A model generated the notes under the pieces. The model saw nothing but the letters and a program-made list of their open reading frames with translations. It did no database searches and was not told where the DNA came from. Of a DNA stretch of 64,000 nt, positions 30,501 through 45,500 are shown piece by piece. The first letter of the stretch is position 1. Each line of letters starts with the position of its first letter. This stretch comes from Loxodes magnus (lineage: Eukaryota; Ciliophora; Karyorelictea; Loxodida; Loxodidae): contig CAMPDV010001712.1 of assembly GCA_946699065.1 (NCBI GenBank), forward strand, positions 1-64,000, written 5' to 3'. The translations under genes and the position numbers were made by a program.

Positions 30501-33500
30501 GTCAAGACAGGTACCTGTAAGACCATGAGTGGTCACACTAGTTCTGTATGATCTGTGGCTATATCCAGTGATTCAGAGTTCATCGTATCGGGAAGTGCAG
30601 ATTATACGGTGAGACTATGGGACGTCAAGACAGGTACCTGTAAGACCATGAGTGGTCACACAGGTTAGGTATTTGCTGTGGCTATATCCAGTGATTCATA
30701 GTTCATCGTATCGGGAAGTGCAGATTATACGGTGAGACTATGGGACGTCAAGACAGGTACCTGTAAGACCATGAGTGGTCACACTAATGTTGTATATGCT
30801 GTGGCTATATCCAGTGATTCAGAGTTCATCGTATCGTGAAGTCATGATTATACGGTGAGACTATGGGACGTCAAGACAGGTACCTGTAAGACCATGAGTG
30901 GTCACACAGGTTAGGTATTTGCTGTGGCTATATCCAGTGATTCATAGTTCATCGTATCGGGAAGTGCAGATTATACGGTGATACTATGGGACGTCAAGAC
31001 AGGTACCTGTAAGACCATGAGTGGTCACACTAGTCATGTATGATTTGTGGCTATATCCAGTGATTCAGAGTTCATCGTATCGGGAAGTTATGATTAGACG
31101 TTGAGACTATGGGACTTCAAGACAGGTACCTGTAAGACCATGAGTGGTCACACTAATGTTGTATATGCTGTGGCTATATCCAGTGATTCATAGTTCATCG
31201 TATCGGGAAGTGCAGATTATACGGTGAGACTATGGGACGTCAAGACAGGTACCTGTAAGACCATGAGTGGTCACACAGGTTAGGTATTTGCTGTGGCTAT
31301 ATCCAGTGATTCATAGTTCATCGTATCGGGAAGTGCAGATTATACGGTGAGACTATGGGACGTCAAGACAGGTACCTGTAAGACCATGAGTGGTCACACT
31401 AGTTCTGTATGATCTGTGGCTATATCCAGTGATTCAGAGTTCATCGTATCGGGAAGTGCAGATTATACGGTGATACTATGGGACGTCAAGACAGGTACCT
31501 GTAAGACCATGAGTGGTCACACTAGTCATGTATGATTTGTGGCTATATCCAGTGATTCATAGTTCATCGTATCGGGAAGTTATGATTAGACGTTGAGACT
31601 ATGGGACTTCAAGACAGGTACCTGTAAGACCATGAGTGGTCACACTAATGTTGTATATGCTGTGGCTATATCCAGTGATTCAGAGTTCATCGTATCGGGA
31701 AGTTATGATTAGACGTTGAGACTATGGGACTTCAAGACAGGTACCTGTAAGACCATGAGTGGTCACACTAGTTCTGCATGATCTGTGGCTATATCCAGTG
31801 ATTCATAGTTCATCGTATCGGGAAGTGCAGATTATACGGTGAGACTATGGGACGTCAAGACAGGTACCTGTAAGACCATGAGTGGTCACACTAGTTATGT
31901 ATATGCTGTGGCTATATCCAGTGATTCAGAGTTCATCGTATCGGGAAGTGCAGATTAGACGGTGAGACTATGGGACGTCAAGACAGGTACCTGTAAGACC
32001 ATGAGTGGTCACACAGGTTAGGTATTTGCTGTGGCTATATCCAGTGATTCATAGTTCATCGTATCGGGAAGTGCAGATTATACGGTGAGACTATGGGACG
32101 TCAAGACAGGTACCTGTAAGACCATGAGTGGTCACACTAGTTCTGTATGATCTGTGGCTATATCCAGTGATTCAGAGTTCATCGTATCGGGAAGTCATGA
32201 TTATACGGTGAGACTATGGGACGTCAAGACAGGTACCTGTAAGACCATGAGTGGTCACACAGGTTAGGTATTTGCTGTGGCTATATCCAGTGATTCATAG
32301 TTCATCGTATCGGGAAGTGCAGATTATACGGTGATACTATGGGACGTCAAGACAGGTACCTGTAAGACCATGAGTGGTCACACTAGTCATGTATGATTTG
32401 TGGCTATATCCAGTGATTCAGAGTTCATCGTATCGGGAAGTTATGATTAGACGTTGAGACTATGGGACTTCAAGACAGGTACCTGTAAGACCATGAGTGG
32501 TCACACTAATGTTGTATATGCTGTGGCTATATCCAGTGATTCATAGTTCATCGTATCGGGAAGTGCAGATTATACGGTGAGACTATGGGACGTCAAGACA
32601 GGTACCTGTAAGACCATGAGTGGTCACACTAATGTTGTATATGCTGTGGCTATATCCAGTGATTCATAGTTCATCGTATCGGGAAGTGCAGATTATACGG
32701 TGAGACTATGGGACGTCAAGACAGGTACCTGTAAGACCATGAGTGGTCACACAGGTTAGGTATTTGCTGTGGCTATATCCAGTGATTCATAGTTCATCGT
32801 ATCGGGAAGTGCAGATTATACGGTGAGACTATGGGACGTCAAGACAGGTACCTGTAAGACCATGAGTGGTCACACTAGTTCTGTATGATCTGTGGCTATA
32901 TCCAGTGATTCAGAGTTCATCGTATCGGGAAGTCATGATTATACGGTGAGACTATGGGACGTCAAGACAGGTACCTGTAAGACCATGAGTGGTCACACAG
33001 GTTAGGTATTTGCTGTGGCTATATCCAGTGATTCATAGTTCATCGTATCGGGAAGTGCAGATTATACGGTGATACTATGGGACGTCAAGACAGGTACCTG
33101 TAAGACCATGAGTGGTCACACTAGTCATGTATGATTTGTGGCTATATCCAGTGATTCATAGTTCATCGTATCGGGAAGTGCAGATTATACGGTGAGACTA
33201 TGGGACGTCAAGACAGGTACCTGTAAGACCATGAGTGGTCACACTAATGTTGTATATGCTGTGGCTATATCCAGTGATTCATAGTTCATCGTATCGGGAA
33301 GTGCAGATTATACGGTGAGACTATGGGACGTCAAGACAGGTACCTGTAAGACCATGAGTGGTCACACTAGTTCTGTATGATCTGTGGCTATATCCAGTGA
33401 TTCAGAGTTCATCGTATCGGGAAGTCATGATTATACGGTGAGACTATGGGACGTCAAGACAGGTACCTGTAAGACCATGAGTGGTCACACAGGTTAGGTA

Positions 33501-36500
33501 TTTGCTGTGGCTATATCCAGTGATTCAGAGTTCATCGTATCGGGAAGTTATGATTAGACGTTGAGACTATGGGACTTCAAGACAGGTACCTGTAAGACCA
33601 TGAGTGGTCACACTAGTCATGTATGATTTGTGGCTATATCCAGTGATTCAGAGTTCATCGTATCGGGAAGTTATGATTAGACGGTGAGACTATGGGACTT
33701 CAAGACAGGTACCTGTAAGACCATGAGTGGTCACACTAATGTTGTATATGCTGTGGCTATATCCAGTGATTCAGAGTTCATCGTATCGGGAAGTGCAGAT
33801 TATACGGTGAGACTATGGGACGTCAAGACAGGTACCTGTAAGACCATGAGTGGTCACACTAGTTCTGTATGATCTGTGGCTATATCCAGTGATTCAGAGT
33901 TCATCGTATCGGGAAGTTATGATTAGACGTTGAGACTATGGGACTTCAAGACAGGTACCTGTAAGACCATGAGTGGTCACACTAATGTTGTATATGCTGT
34001 GGCTATATCCAGTGATTCAGAGTTCATCGTATCGGGAAGTGCAGATTATACGGTGAGACTATGGGACGTCAAGACAGGTACCTGTAAGACCATGAGTGGT
34101 CACACTAATGTTGTATATGCTGTGGCTATATCCAGTGATTCAGAGTTCATCGTATCGGGAAGTGCAGATTATACGGTGAGACTATGGGACGTCAAGACAG
34201 GTACCTGTAAGACCATGAGTGGTCACACTAGTCATGTATGATCTGTGGCTATATCCAGTGATTCATAGTTCATCGTATCGGGAAGTTATGATTAGACGTT
34301 GAGACTATGGGACTTCAAGACAGGTACCTGTAAGACCATGAGTGGTCACACTAATGTTGTATATGCTGTGGCTATATCCAGTGATTCATAGTTCATCGTA
34401 TCGGGAAGTGCAGATTATACGGTGAGACTATGGGACGTCAAGACAGGTACCTGTAAGACCATGAGTGGTCACACTAATGTTGTATATGCTGTGGCTATAT
34501 CCAGTGATTCAGAGTTCATCGTATCGTGAAGTTATGATTAGACGGTGAGACTATGGGACGTCAAGACAGGTACCTGTAAGACCATGAGTGGTCACACTAG
34601 TTATGTATATGCTGTGGCTATATCCAGTGATTCAGAGTTCATCGTATCGGGAAGTGCAGATTATACGGTGAGACTATGGGACGTCAAGACAGGTACCTGT
34701 AAGACCATGAGTGGTCACACAGATTTTGTATATGCTGTGGCTATATCCAGTGATTCATAGTTCATCGTATCGGGAAGTGCAGATTATACGGTGATACTAT
34801 GGGACGTCAAGACAGGTACCTGTAAGACCATGAGTGGTCACACTAGTCATGTATGATTTGTGGCTATATCCAGTGATTCATAGTTCATCGTATCGGGAAG
34901 TTATGATTATACGGTGAGACTATGGGACGTCAAGACAGGTACCTGTAAGACCAGGAGTGGTCACACTAATGTTGTATATGCTGTGGCTATATCCAGTGAT
35001 TCATAGTTCATCGTATCGGGAAGTGCAGATTAGACGGTGAGACTATGGGACGTCAAGACAGGTACCTGTAAGACCATGAGTGGTCACACTAGTTATGTAT
35101 ATGCTGTGGCTATATCCAGTGATTCAGAGTTCATCGTATCGGGAAGTTATGATTAGACGTTGAGACTATGGGACTTCAAGACAGGTACCTGTAAGACCAT
35201 GAGTGGTCACACTAATGTTGTATATGCTGTGGCTATATCCAGTGATTCAGAGTTCATCGTATCGGGAAGTTATGATTAGACGGTGAGACTATGGGACTTC
35301 AAGACAGGTACCTGTAAGACCATGAGTGGTCACACTAATGTTGTATATGCTGTGGCTATATCCAGTGATTCATAGTTCATCGTATCGGGAAGTGCAGATT
35401 ATACGGTGATACTATGGGACGTCAAGACAGGTACCTGTAAGACCATGAGTGGTCACACTAGTCATGTATGATTTGTGGCTATATCCAGTGATTCATAGTT
35501 CATCGTATCGGGAAGTGCAGATTATACGGTGAGACTATGGGACGTCAAGACAGGTACCTGTAAGACCATGAGTGGTCACACTAGTTATTTATTATCTGTG
35601 GCTATATCCAGTGATTCAGAGTTCATCGTATCGGGAAGTGCAGATTATACGGTGAGACTATGGGACGTCAAGACAGGTACCTGTAAGACCATGAGTGGTC
35701 ACACTAGTTCTGTATGATCTGTGGCTATATCCAGTGATTCAGAGTTCATCGTATCGGGAAGTCATGATTATACGGTGAGACTATGGGACGTCAAGACAGG
35801 TACCTGTAAGACCAGGAGTGGTCACACTAGTCATGTATGATTTGTGGCTATATCCAGTGATTCATAGTTCATCGTATCGGGAAGTTATGATTATACGGTG
35901 AGACTATGGGACGTCAAGACAGGTACCTGTAAGACCAGGAGTGGTCACACTAATGTTGTATATGCTGTGGCTATATCCAGTGATTCATAGTTCATCGTAT
36001 CGGGAAGTTATGATTAGACGTTGAGACTATGGGACTTCAAGACAGGTACCTGTAAGACCATGAGTGGTCACACTAATGTTGTATATGCTGTGGCTATATC
36101 CAGTGATTCAGAGTTCATCGTATCGGGAAGTTATGATTAGACGTTGAGACTATGGGACTTCAAGACAGGTACCTGTAAGACCATGAGTGGTCACACTAGT
36201 CATGTATGATTTGTGGCTATATCCAGTGATTCAGAGTTCATCGTATCGGGAAGTTATGATTAGACGGTGAGACTATGGGACTTCAAGACAGGTACCTGTA
36301 AGACCATGAGTGGTCACACTAATGTTGTATATGCTGTGGCTATATCCAGTGATTCAGAGTTCATCGTATCGGGAAGTGCAGATTATACGGTGATACTATG
36401 GGACGTCAAGACAGGTACCTGTAAGACCATGAGTGGTCACACTAGTTATGTATATGCTGTGGCTATATCCAGTGATTCAGAGTTCATCGTATCGGGAAGT

Positions 36501-39500
36501 TATGATTAGACGTTGAGACTATGGGACTTCAAGACAGGTACCTGTAAGACCATGAGTGGTCACACTAATGTTGTATATGCTGTGGCTATATCCAGTGATT
36601 CATAGTTCATCGTATCGGGAAGTGCAGATTATACGGTGAGACTATGGGACGTCAAGACAGGTACCTGTAAGACCATGAGTGGTCACACTAATGTTGTATA
36701 TGCTGTGGCTATATCCAGTGATTCAGAGTTCATCGTATCGTGAAGTTATGATTAGACGGTGAGACTATGGGACGTCAAGACAGGTACCTGTAAGACCATG
36801 AGTGGTCACACTAGTCATGTATGATCTGTGGCTATATCCAGTGATTCATAGTTCATCGTATCGGGAAGTTATGATTAGACGTTGAGACTATGGGACTTCA
36901 AGACAGGTACCTGTAAGACCATGAGTGGTCACACTAATGTTGTATATGCTGTGGCTATATCCAGTGATTCATAGTTCATCGTATCGGGAAGTGCAGATTA
37001 TACGGTGAGACTATGGGACGTCAAGACAGGTACCTGTAAGACCATGAGTGGTCACACAGGTTAGGTATTTGCTGTGGCTATATCCAGTGATTCATAGTTC
37101 ATCGTATCGGGAAGTTATGATTATACGGTGAGACTATGGGACGTCAAGACAGGTACCTGTAAGACCAGGAGTGGTCACACTAATGTTGTATATGCTGTGG
37201 CTATATCCAGTGATTCAGAGTTCATCGTATCGTGAAGTTATGATTAGACGGTGATACTATGGGACGTCAAGACAGGTACCTGTAAGACCATGAGTGGTCA
37301 CACTAGTTATGTATATGCTGTGGCTATATCCAGTGATTCAGAGTTCATCGTATCGGGAAGTTATGATTAGACGTTGAGACTATGGGACTTCAAGACAGGT
37401 ACCTGTAAGACCATGAGTGGTCACACTAATGTTGTATATGCTGTGGCTATATCCAGTGATTCATAGTTCATCGTATCGGGAAGTGCAGATTATACGGTGA
37501 GACTATGGGACGTCAAGACAGGTACCTGTAAGACCATGAGTGGTCACACTAATGTTGTATATGCTGTGGCTATATCCAGTGATTCAGAGTTCATCGTATC
37601 GTGAAGTTATGATTAGACGGTGAGACTATGGGACGTCAAGACAGGTACCTGTAAGACCATGAGTGGTCACACTAGTCATGTATGATCTGTGGCTATATCC
37701 AGTGATTCATAGTTCATCGTATCGGGAAGTTATGATTAGACGTTGAGACTATGGGACTTCAAGACAGGTACCTGTAAGACCATGAGTGGTCACACTAATG
37801 TTGTATATGCTGTGGCTATATCCAGTGATTCAGAGTTCATCGTATCGGGAAGTCATGATTATACGGTGAGACTATGGGACGTCAAGACAGGTACCTGTAA
37901 GACCAGGAGTGGTCACACTAGTCATGTATGATTTGTGGCTATATCCAGTGATTCATAGTTCATCGTATCGGGAAGTTATGATTATACGGTGAGACTATGG
38001 GACGTCAAGACAGGTACCTGTAAGACCAGGAGTGGTCACACTAATGTTGTATATGCTGTGGCTATATCCAGTGATTCATAGTTCATCGTATCGGGAAGTT
38101 ATGATTAGACGTTGAGACTATGGGACTTCAAGACAGGTACCTGTAAGACCATGAGTGGTCACACTAATGTTGTATATGCTGTGGCTATATCCAGTGATTC
38201 AGAGTTCATCGTATCGGGAAGTTATGATTAGACGTTGAGACTATGGGACTTCAAGACAGGTACCTGTAAGACCATGAGTGGTCACACTAGTCATGTATGA
38301 TTTGTGGCTATATCCAGTGATTCAGAGTTCATCGTATCGGGAAGTTATGATTAGACGGTGAGACTATGGGACTTCAAGACAGGTACCTGTAAGACCATGA
38401 GTGGTCACACTAATGTTGTATATGCTGTGGCTATATCCAGTGATTCAGAGTTCATCGTATCGGGAAGTGCAGATTATACGGTGATACTATGGGACGTCAA
38501 GACAGGTACCTGTAAGACCATGAGTGGTCACACTAGTTATGTATATGCTGTGGCTATATCCAGTGATTCAGAGTTCATCGTATCGGGAAGTTATGATTAG
38601 ACGTTGAGACTATGGGACTTCAAGACAGGTACCTGTAAGACCATGAGTGGTCACACTAATGTTGTATATGCTGTGGCTATATCCAGTGATTCATAGTTCA
38701 TCGTATCGGGAAGTGCAGATTATACGGTGAGACTATGGGACGTCAAGACAGGTACCTGTAAGACCATGAGTGGTCACACTAATGTTGTATATGCTGTGGC
38801 TATATCCAGTGATTCAGAGTTCATCGTATCGTGAAGTTATGATTAGACGGTGAGACTATGGGACGTCAAGACAGGTACCTGTAAGACCATGAGTGGTCAC
38901 ACTAGTCATGTATGATCTGTGGCTATATCCAGTGATTCATAGTTCATCGTATCGGGAAGTTATGATTAGACGTTGAGACTATGGGACTTCAAGACAGGTA
39001 CCTGTAAGACCATGAGTGGTCACACTAATGTTGTATATGCTGTGGCTATATCCAGTGATTCATAGTTCATCGTATCGGGAAGTGCAGATTATACGGTGAG
39101 ACTATGGGACGTCAAGACAGGTACCTGTAAGACCATGAGTGGTCACACAGGTTAGGTATTTGCTGTGGCTATATCCAGTGATTCATAGTTCATCGTATCG
39201 GGAAGTTATGATTAGACGGTGAGACTATGGGACGTCAAGACAGGTACCTGTAAGACCATGAGTGGTCACACTAATGTTGTATATGCTGTGGCTATATCCA
39301 GTGATTCAGAGTTCATCGTATCGGGAAGTGCAGATTATACGGTGAGACTATGGGACGTCAAGACAGGTACCTGTAAGACCATGAGTGGTCACACAGATTT
39401 TGTATATGCTGTGGCTATATCCAGTAATTCATAGTTCATCGTATCGGGAAGTGCAGATTATACGGTGATACTATGGGACGTCAAGACAGGTACCTGTAAG

Positions 39501-42500
39501 ACCATGAGTGGTCACACTAGTCATGTATGATTTGTGGCTATATCCAGTGATTCAGAGTTCATCGTATCGGGAAGTTATGATTATACGGTGAGACTATGGG
39601 ACGTCAAGACAGGTACCTGTAAGACCAGGAGTGGTCACACTAATGTTGTATATGCTGTGGCTATATCCAGTGATTCATAGTTCATCGTATCGGGAAGTGC
39701 AGATTAGACGGTGAGACTATGGGACGTCAAGACAGGTACCTGTAAGACCATGAGTGGTCACACTAGTTATGTATATGCTGTGGCTATATCCAGTGATTCA
39801 GAGTTCATCGTATCGGGAAGTTATGATTAGACGTTGAGACTATGGGACTTCAAGACAGGTACCTGTAAGACCATGAGTGGTCACACTAGTCATGTATGAT
39901 TTGTGGCTATATCCAGTGATTCAGAGTTCATCGTATCGGGAAGTTATGATTAGACGGTGAGACTATGGGACTTCAAGACAGGTACCTGTAAGACCATGAG
40001 TGGTCACACTAGTTATTTATTATCTGTGGCTATATCCAGTGATTCAGAGTTCATCGTATCGGGAAGTGCAGATTATACGGTGAGACTATGGGACGTCAAG
40101 ACAGGTACCTGTAAGACCAGGAGTGGTCACACTAGTCATGTATGATTTGTGGCTATATCCAGTGATTCAGAGTTCATCGTATCGGGAAGTGCAGATTATA
40201 CGGTGAGACTATGGGACGTCAAGACAGGTACCTGTAAGACCATGAGTGGTCACACTAGTTATTTATTATCTGTGGCTATATCCAGTGATTCAGAGTTCAT
40301 CGTATCGGGAAGTGCAGATTATACGGTGAGACTATGGGACGTCAAGACAGGTACCTGTAAGACCATGAGTGGTCACACTAGTTCTGTATGATCTGTGGCT
40401 ATATCCAGTGATTCAGAGTTCATCGTATCGGGAAGTCATGATTATACGGTGAGACTATGGGACTTCAAGACAGGTACCTGTAAGACCATGAGTGGTCACA
40501 CAGATTTTGTATATGCTGTGGCTATATCCAGTGATTCAGAGTTCATCGTATCGGGAAGTGCAGATTATACGGTGAGACTATGGGACGTCAAGACAGGTAC
40601 CTGTAAGACCATGAGTGGTCACACTAGTTCTGTATGATCTGTGGCTATATCCAGTGATTCAGAGTTCATCGTATCGGGAAGTGCAGATTATACGGTGAGA
40701 CTATGGGACGTCAAGACAGGTACCTGTAAGACCATGAGTGGTCACACTAGTTATTTATTATCTGTGGCTATATCCAGTGATTCAGAGTTCATCGTATCGG
40801 GAAGTGCAGATTATACGGTGAGACTATGGGACGTCAAGACAGGTACCTGTAAGACCATGAGTGGTCACACTAGTTCTGTATGATCTGTGGCTATATCCAG
40901 TGATTCAGAGTTCATCGTATCGGGAAGTCATGATTATACGGTGAGACTATGGGACGTCAAGACAGGTACCTGTAAGACCATGAGTGGTCACACAGATTTT
41001 GTATATGCTGTGGCTATATCCAGTGATTCATAGTTCATCGTATCGGGAAGTTATGATTAGACGGTGAGACTATGGGACTTCAAGACAGGTACCTGTAAGA
41101 CCATGAGTGGTCACACTAATGTTGTATATGCTGTGGCTATATCCAGTGATTCAGAGTTCATCGTATCGGGAAGTGCAGATTAGACGGTGAGACTATGGGA
41201 CGTCAAGACAGGTACCTGTAAGACCATGAGTGGTCACACTAGTTATGTATATGCTGTGGCTATATCCAGTGATTCAGAGTTCATCGTATCGGGAAGTTAT
41301 GATTAGACGTTGAGACTATGGGACTTCAAGACAGGTACCTGTAAGACCATGAGTGGTCACACTAATGTTGTATATGCTGTGGCTATATCCAGTGATTCAG
41401 AGTTCATCGTATCGGGAAGTTATGATTAGACGGTGAGACTATGGGACTTCAAGACAGGTACCTGTAAGACCATGAGTGGTCACACTAATGTTGTATATGC
41501 TGTGGCTATATCCAGTGATTCAGAGTTCATCGTATCGGGAAGTGCAGATTATACGGTGAGACTATGGGACGTCAAGACAGGTACCTGTAAGACCAGGAGT
41601 GGTCACACTAGTTATGTATATGCTGTGGCTATATCCAGTGATTCAGAGTTCATCGTATCGGGAAGTGCAGATTATACGGTGAGACTATGGGACGTCAAGA
41701 CAGGTACCTGTAAGACCATGAGTGGTCACACTAGTTATTTATTATCTGTGGCTATATCCAGTGATTCAGAGTTCATCGTATCGGGAAGTGCAGATTATAC
41801 GGTGAGACTATGGGACGTCAAGACAGGTACCTGTAAGACCATGAGTGGTCACACTAGTTCTGTATGATCTGTGGCTATATCCAGTGATTCAGAGTTCATC
41901 GTATCGGGAAGTCATGATTATACGGTGAGACTATGGGACGTCAAGACAGGTACCTGTAAGACCAGGAGTGGTCACACTAGTCATGTATGATTTGTGGCTA
42001 TATCCAGTGATTCATAGTTCATCGTATCGGGAAGTTATGATTATACGGTGAGACTATGGGACGTCAAGACAGGTACCTGTAAGACCAGGAGTGGTCACAC
42101 TAATGTTGTATATGCTGTGGCTATATCCAGTGATTCATAGTTCATCGTATCGGGAAGTTATGATTAGACGTTGAGACTATGGGACTTCAAGACAGGTACC
42201 TGTAAGACCATGAGTGGTCACACTAATGTTGTATATGCTGTGGCTATATCCAGTGATTCAGAGTTCATCGTATCGGGAAGTTATGATTAGACGTTGAGAC
42301 TATGGGACTTCAAGACAGGTACCTGTAAGACCATGAGTGGTCACACTAGTCATGTATGATTTGTGGCTATATCCAGTGATTCAGAGTTCATCGTATCGGG
42401 AAGTTATGATTAGACGGTGAGACTATGGGACTTCAAGACAGGTACCTGTAAGACCATGAGTGGTCACACTAATGTTGTATATGCTGTGGCTATATCCAGT

Positions 42501-45500
42501 GATTCAGAGTTCATCGTATCGGGAAGTGCAGATTATACGGTGATACTATGGGACGTCAAGACAGGTACCTGTAAGACCATGAGTGGTCACACTAGTTATG
42601 TATATGCTGTGGCTATATCCAGTGATTCAGAGTTCATCGTATCGGGAAGTTATGATTAGACGTTGAGACTATGGGACTTCAAGACAGGTACCTGTAAGAC
42701 CATGAGTGGTCACACTAATGTTGTATATGCTGTGGCTATATCCAGTGATTCATAGTTCATCGTATCGGGAAGTGCAGATTATACGGTGAGACTATGGGAC
42801 GTCAAGACAGGTACCTGTAAGACCATGAGTGGTCACACTAATGTTGTATATGCTGTGGCTATATCCAGTGATTCAGAGTTCATCGTATCGTGAAGTTATG
42901 ATTAGACGGTGAGACTATGGGACGTCAAGACAGGTACCTGTAAGACCATGAGTGGTCACACTAGTCATGTATGATCTGTGGCTATATCCAGTGATTCATA
43001 GTTCATCGTATCGGGAAGTTATGATTAGACGTTGAGACTATGGGACTTCAAGACAGGTACCTGTAAGACCATGAGTGGTCACACTAATGTTGTATATGCT
43101 GTGGCTATATCCAGTGATTCATAGTTCATCGTATCGGGAAGTGCAGATTATACGGTGAGACTATGGGACGTCAAGACAGGTACCTGTAAGACCATGAGTG
43201 GTCACACAGGTTAGGTATTTGCTGTGGCTATATCCAGTGATTCATAGTTCATCGTATCGGGAAGTTATGATTAGACGGTGAGACTATGGGACGTCAAGAC
43301 AGGTACCTGTAAGACCATGAGTGGTCACACTAGTTCTGTATGATCTGTGGCTATATCCAGTGATTCAGAGTTCATCGTATCGGGAAGTGCAGATTATACG
43401 GTGAGACTATGGGACGTCAAGACAGGTACCTGTAAGACCATGAGTGGTCACACAGATTTTGTATATGCTGTGGCTATATCCAGTAATTCATAGTTCATCG
43501 TATCGGGAAGTGCAGATTATACGGTGAGACTATGGGACGTCAAGACAGGTACCTGTAAGACCATGAGTGGTCACACTAGTCATGTATGATTTGTGGCTAT
43601 ATCCAGTGATTCAGAGTTCATCGTATCGGGAAGTTATGATTATACGGTGAGACTATGGGACGTCAAGACAGGTACCTGTAAGACCAGGAGTGGTCACACT
43701 AATGTTGTATATGCTGTGGCTATATCCAGTGATTCATAGTTCATCGTATCGGGAAGTGCAGATTAGACGGTGAGACTATGGGACGTCAAGACAGGTACCT
43801 GTAAGACCATGAGTGGTCACACTAGTTATGTATATGCTGTGGCTATATCCAGTGATTCAGAGTTCATCGTATCGGGAAGTTATGATTAGACGTTGAGACT
43901 ATGGGACTTCAAGACAGGTACCTGTAAGACCATGAGTGGTCACACTAGTCATGTATGATTTGTGGCTATATCCAGTGATTCAGAGTTCATCGTATCGGGA
44001 AGTTATGATTAGACGGTGAGACTATGGGACTTCAAGACAGGTACCTGTAAGACCATGAGTGGTCACACTAGTTATTTATTATCTGTGGCTATATCCAGTG
44101 ATTCAGAGTTCATCGTATCGGGAAGTGCAGATTATACGGTGAGACTATGGGACGTCAAGACAGGTACCTGTAAGACCAGGAGTGGTCACACTAGTCATGT
44201 ATGATTTGTGGCTATATCCAGTGATTCAGAGTTCATCGTATCGGGAAGTGCAGATTATACGGTGAGACTATGGGACGTCAAGACAGGTACCTGTAAGACC
44301 ATGAGTGGTCACACTAGTTATGTATATGCTGTGGCTATATCCAGTGATTCAGAGTTCATCGTATCGGGAAGTGCAGATTATACGGTGAGACTATGGGACG
44401 TCAAGACAGGTACCTGTAAGACCATGAGTGGTCACACTAGTTCTGTATGATCTGTGGCTATATCCAGTGATTCAGAGTTCATCGTATCGGGAAGTCATGA
44501 TTATACGGTGAGACTATGGGACTTCAAGACAGGTACCTGTAAGACCATGAGTGGTCACACAGATTTTGTATATGCTGTGGCTATATCCAGTGATTCATAG
44601 TTCATCGTATCGGGAAGTGCAGATTATACGGTGATACTATGGGACGTCAAGACAGGTACCTGTAAGACCATGAGTGGTCACACTAGTTATTTATTATCTG
44701 TGGCTATATCCAGTGATTCAGAGTTCATCGTATCGGGAAGTCATGATTATACGGTGAGACTATGGGACGTCAAGACAGGTACCTGTAAGACCATGAGTGG
44801 TCACACTAGTTATTTATTATCTGTGGCTATATCCAGTGATTCAGAGTTCATCGTATCGGGAAGTGCAGATTATACGGTGAGACTATGGGACGTCAAGACA
44901 GGTACCTGTAAGACCATGAGTGGTCACACTAGTTCTGTATGATCTGTGGCTATATCCAGTGATTCAGAGTTCATCGTATCGGGAAGTGCAGATTATACGG
45001 TGAGACTATGGGACGTCAAGACAGGTACCTGTAAGACCATGAGTGGTCACACTAATGTTGTATATGCTGTGGCTATATCCAGTGATTCAGAGTTCATCGT
45101 ATCGGGAAGTGCAGATTATACGGTGAGACTATGGGACGTCAAGACAGGTACCTGTAAGACCATGAGTGGTCACACTAGTTCTGTATGATCTGTGGCTATA
45201 TCCAGTGATTCAGAGTTCATCGTATCGGGAAGTTATGATTAGACGTTGAGACTATGGGACTTCAAGACAGGTACCTGTAAGACCATGAGTGGTCACACTA
45301 ATGTTGTATATGCTGTGGCTATATCCAGTGATTCATAGTTCATCGTATCGGGAAGTCATGATTATACGGTGATACTATGGGACGTCAAGACAGGTACCTG
45401 TAAGACCATGAGTGGTCACACTAGTTATGTATATGCTGTGGCTATATCCAGTGATTCAGAGTTCATCGTATCGGGAAGTTATGATTAGACGTTGAGACTA

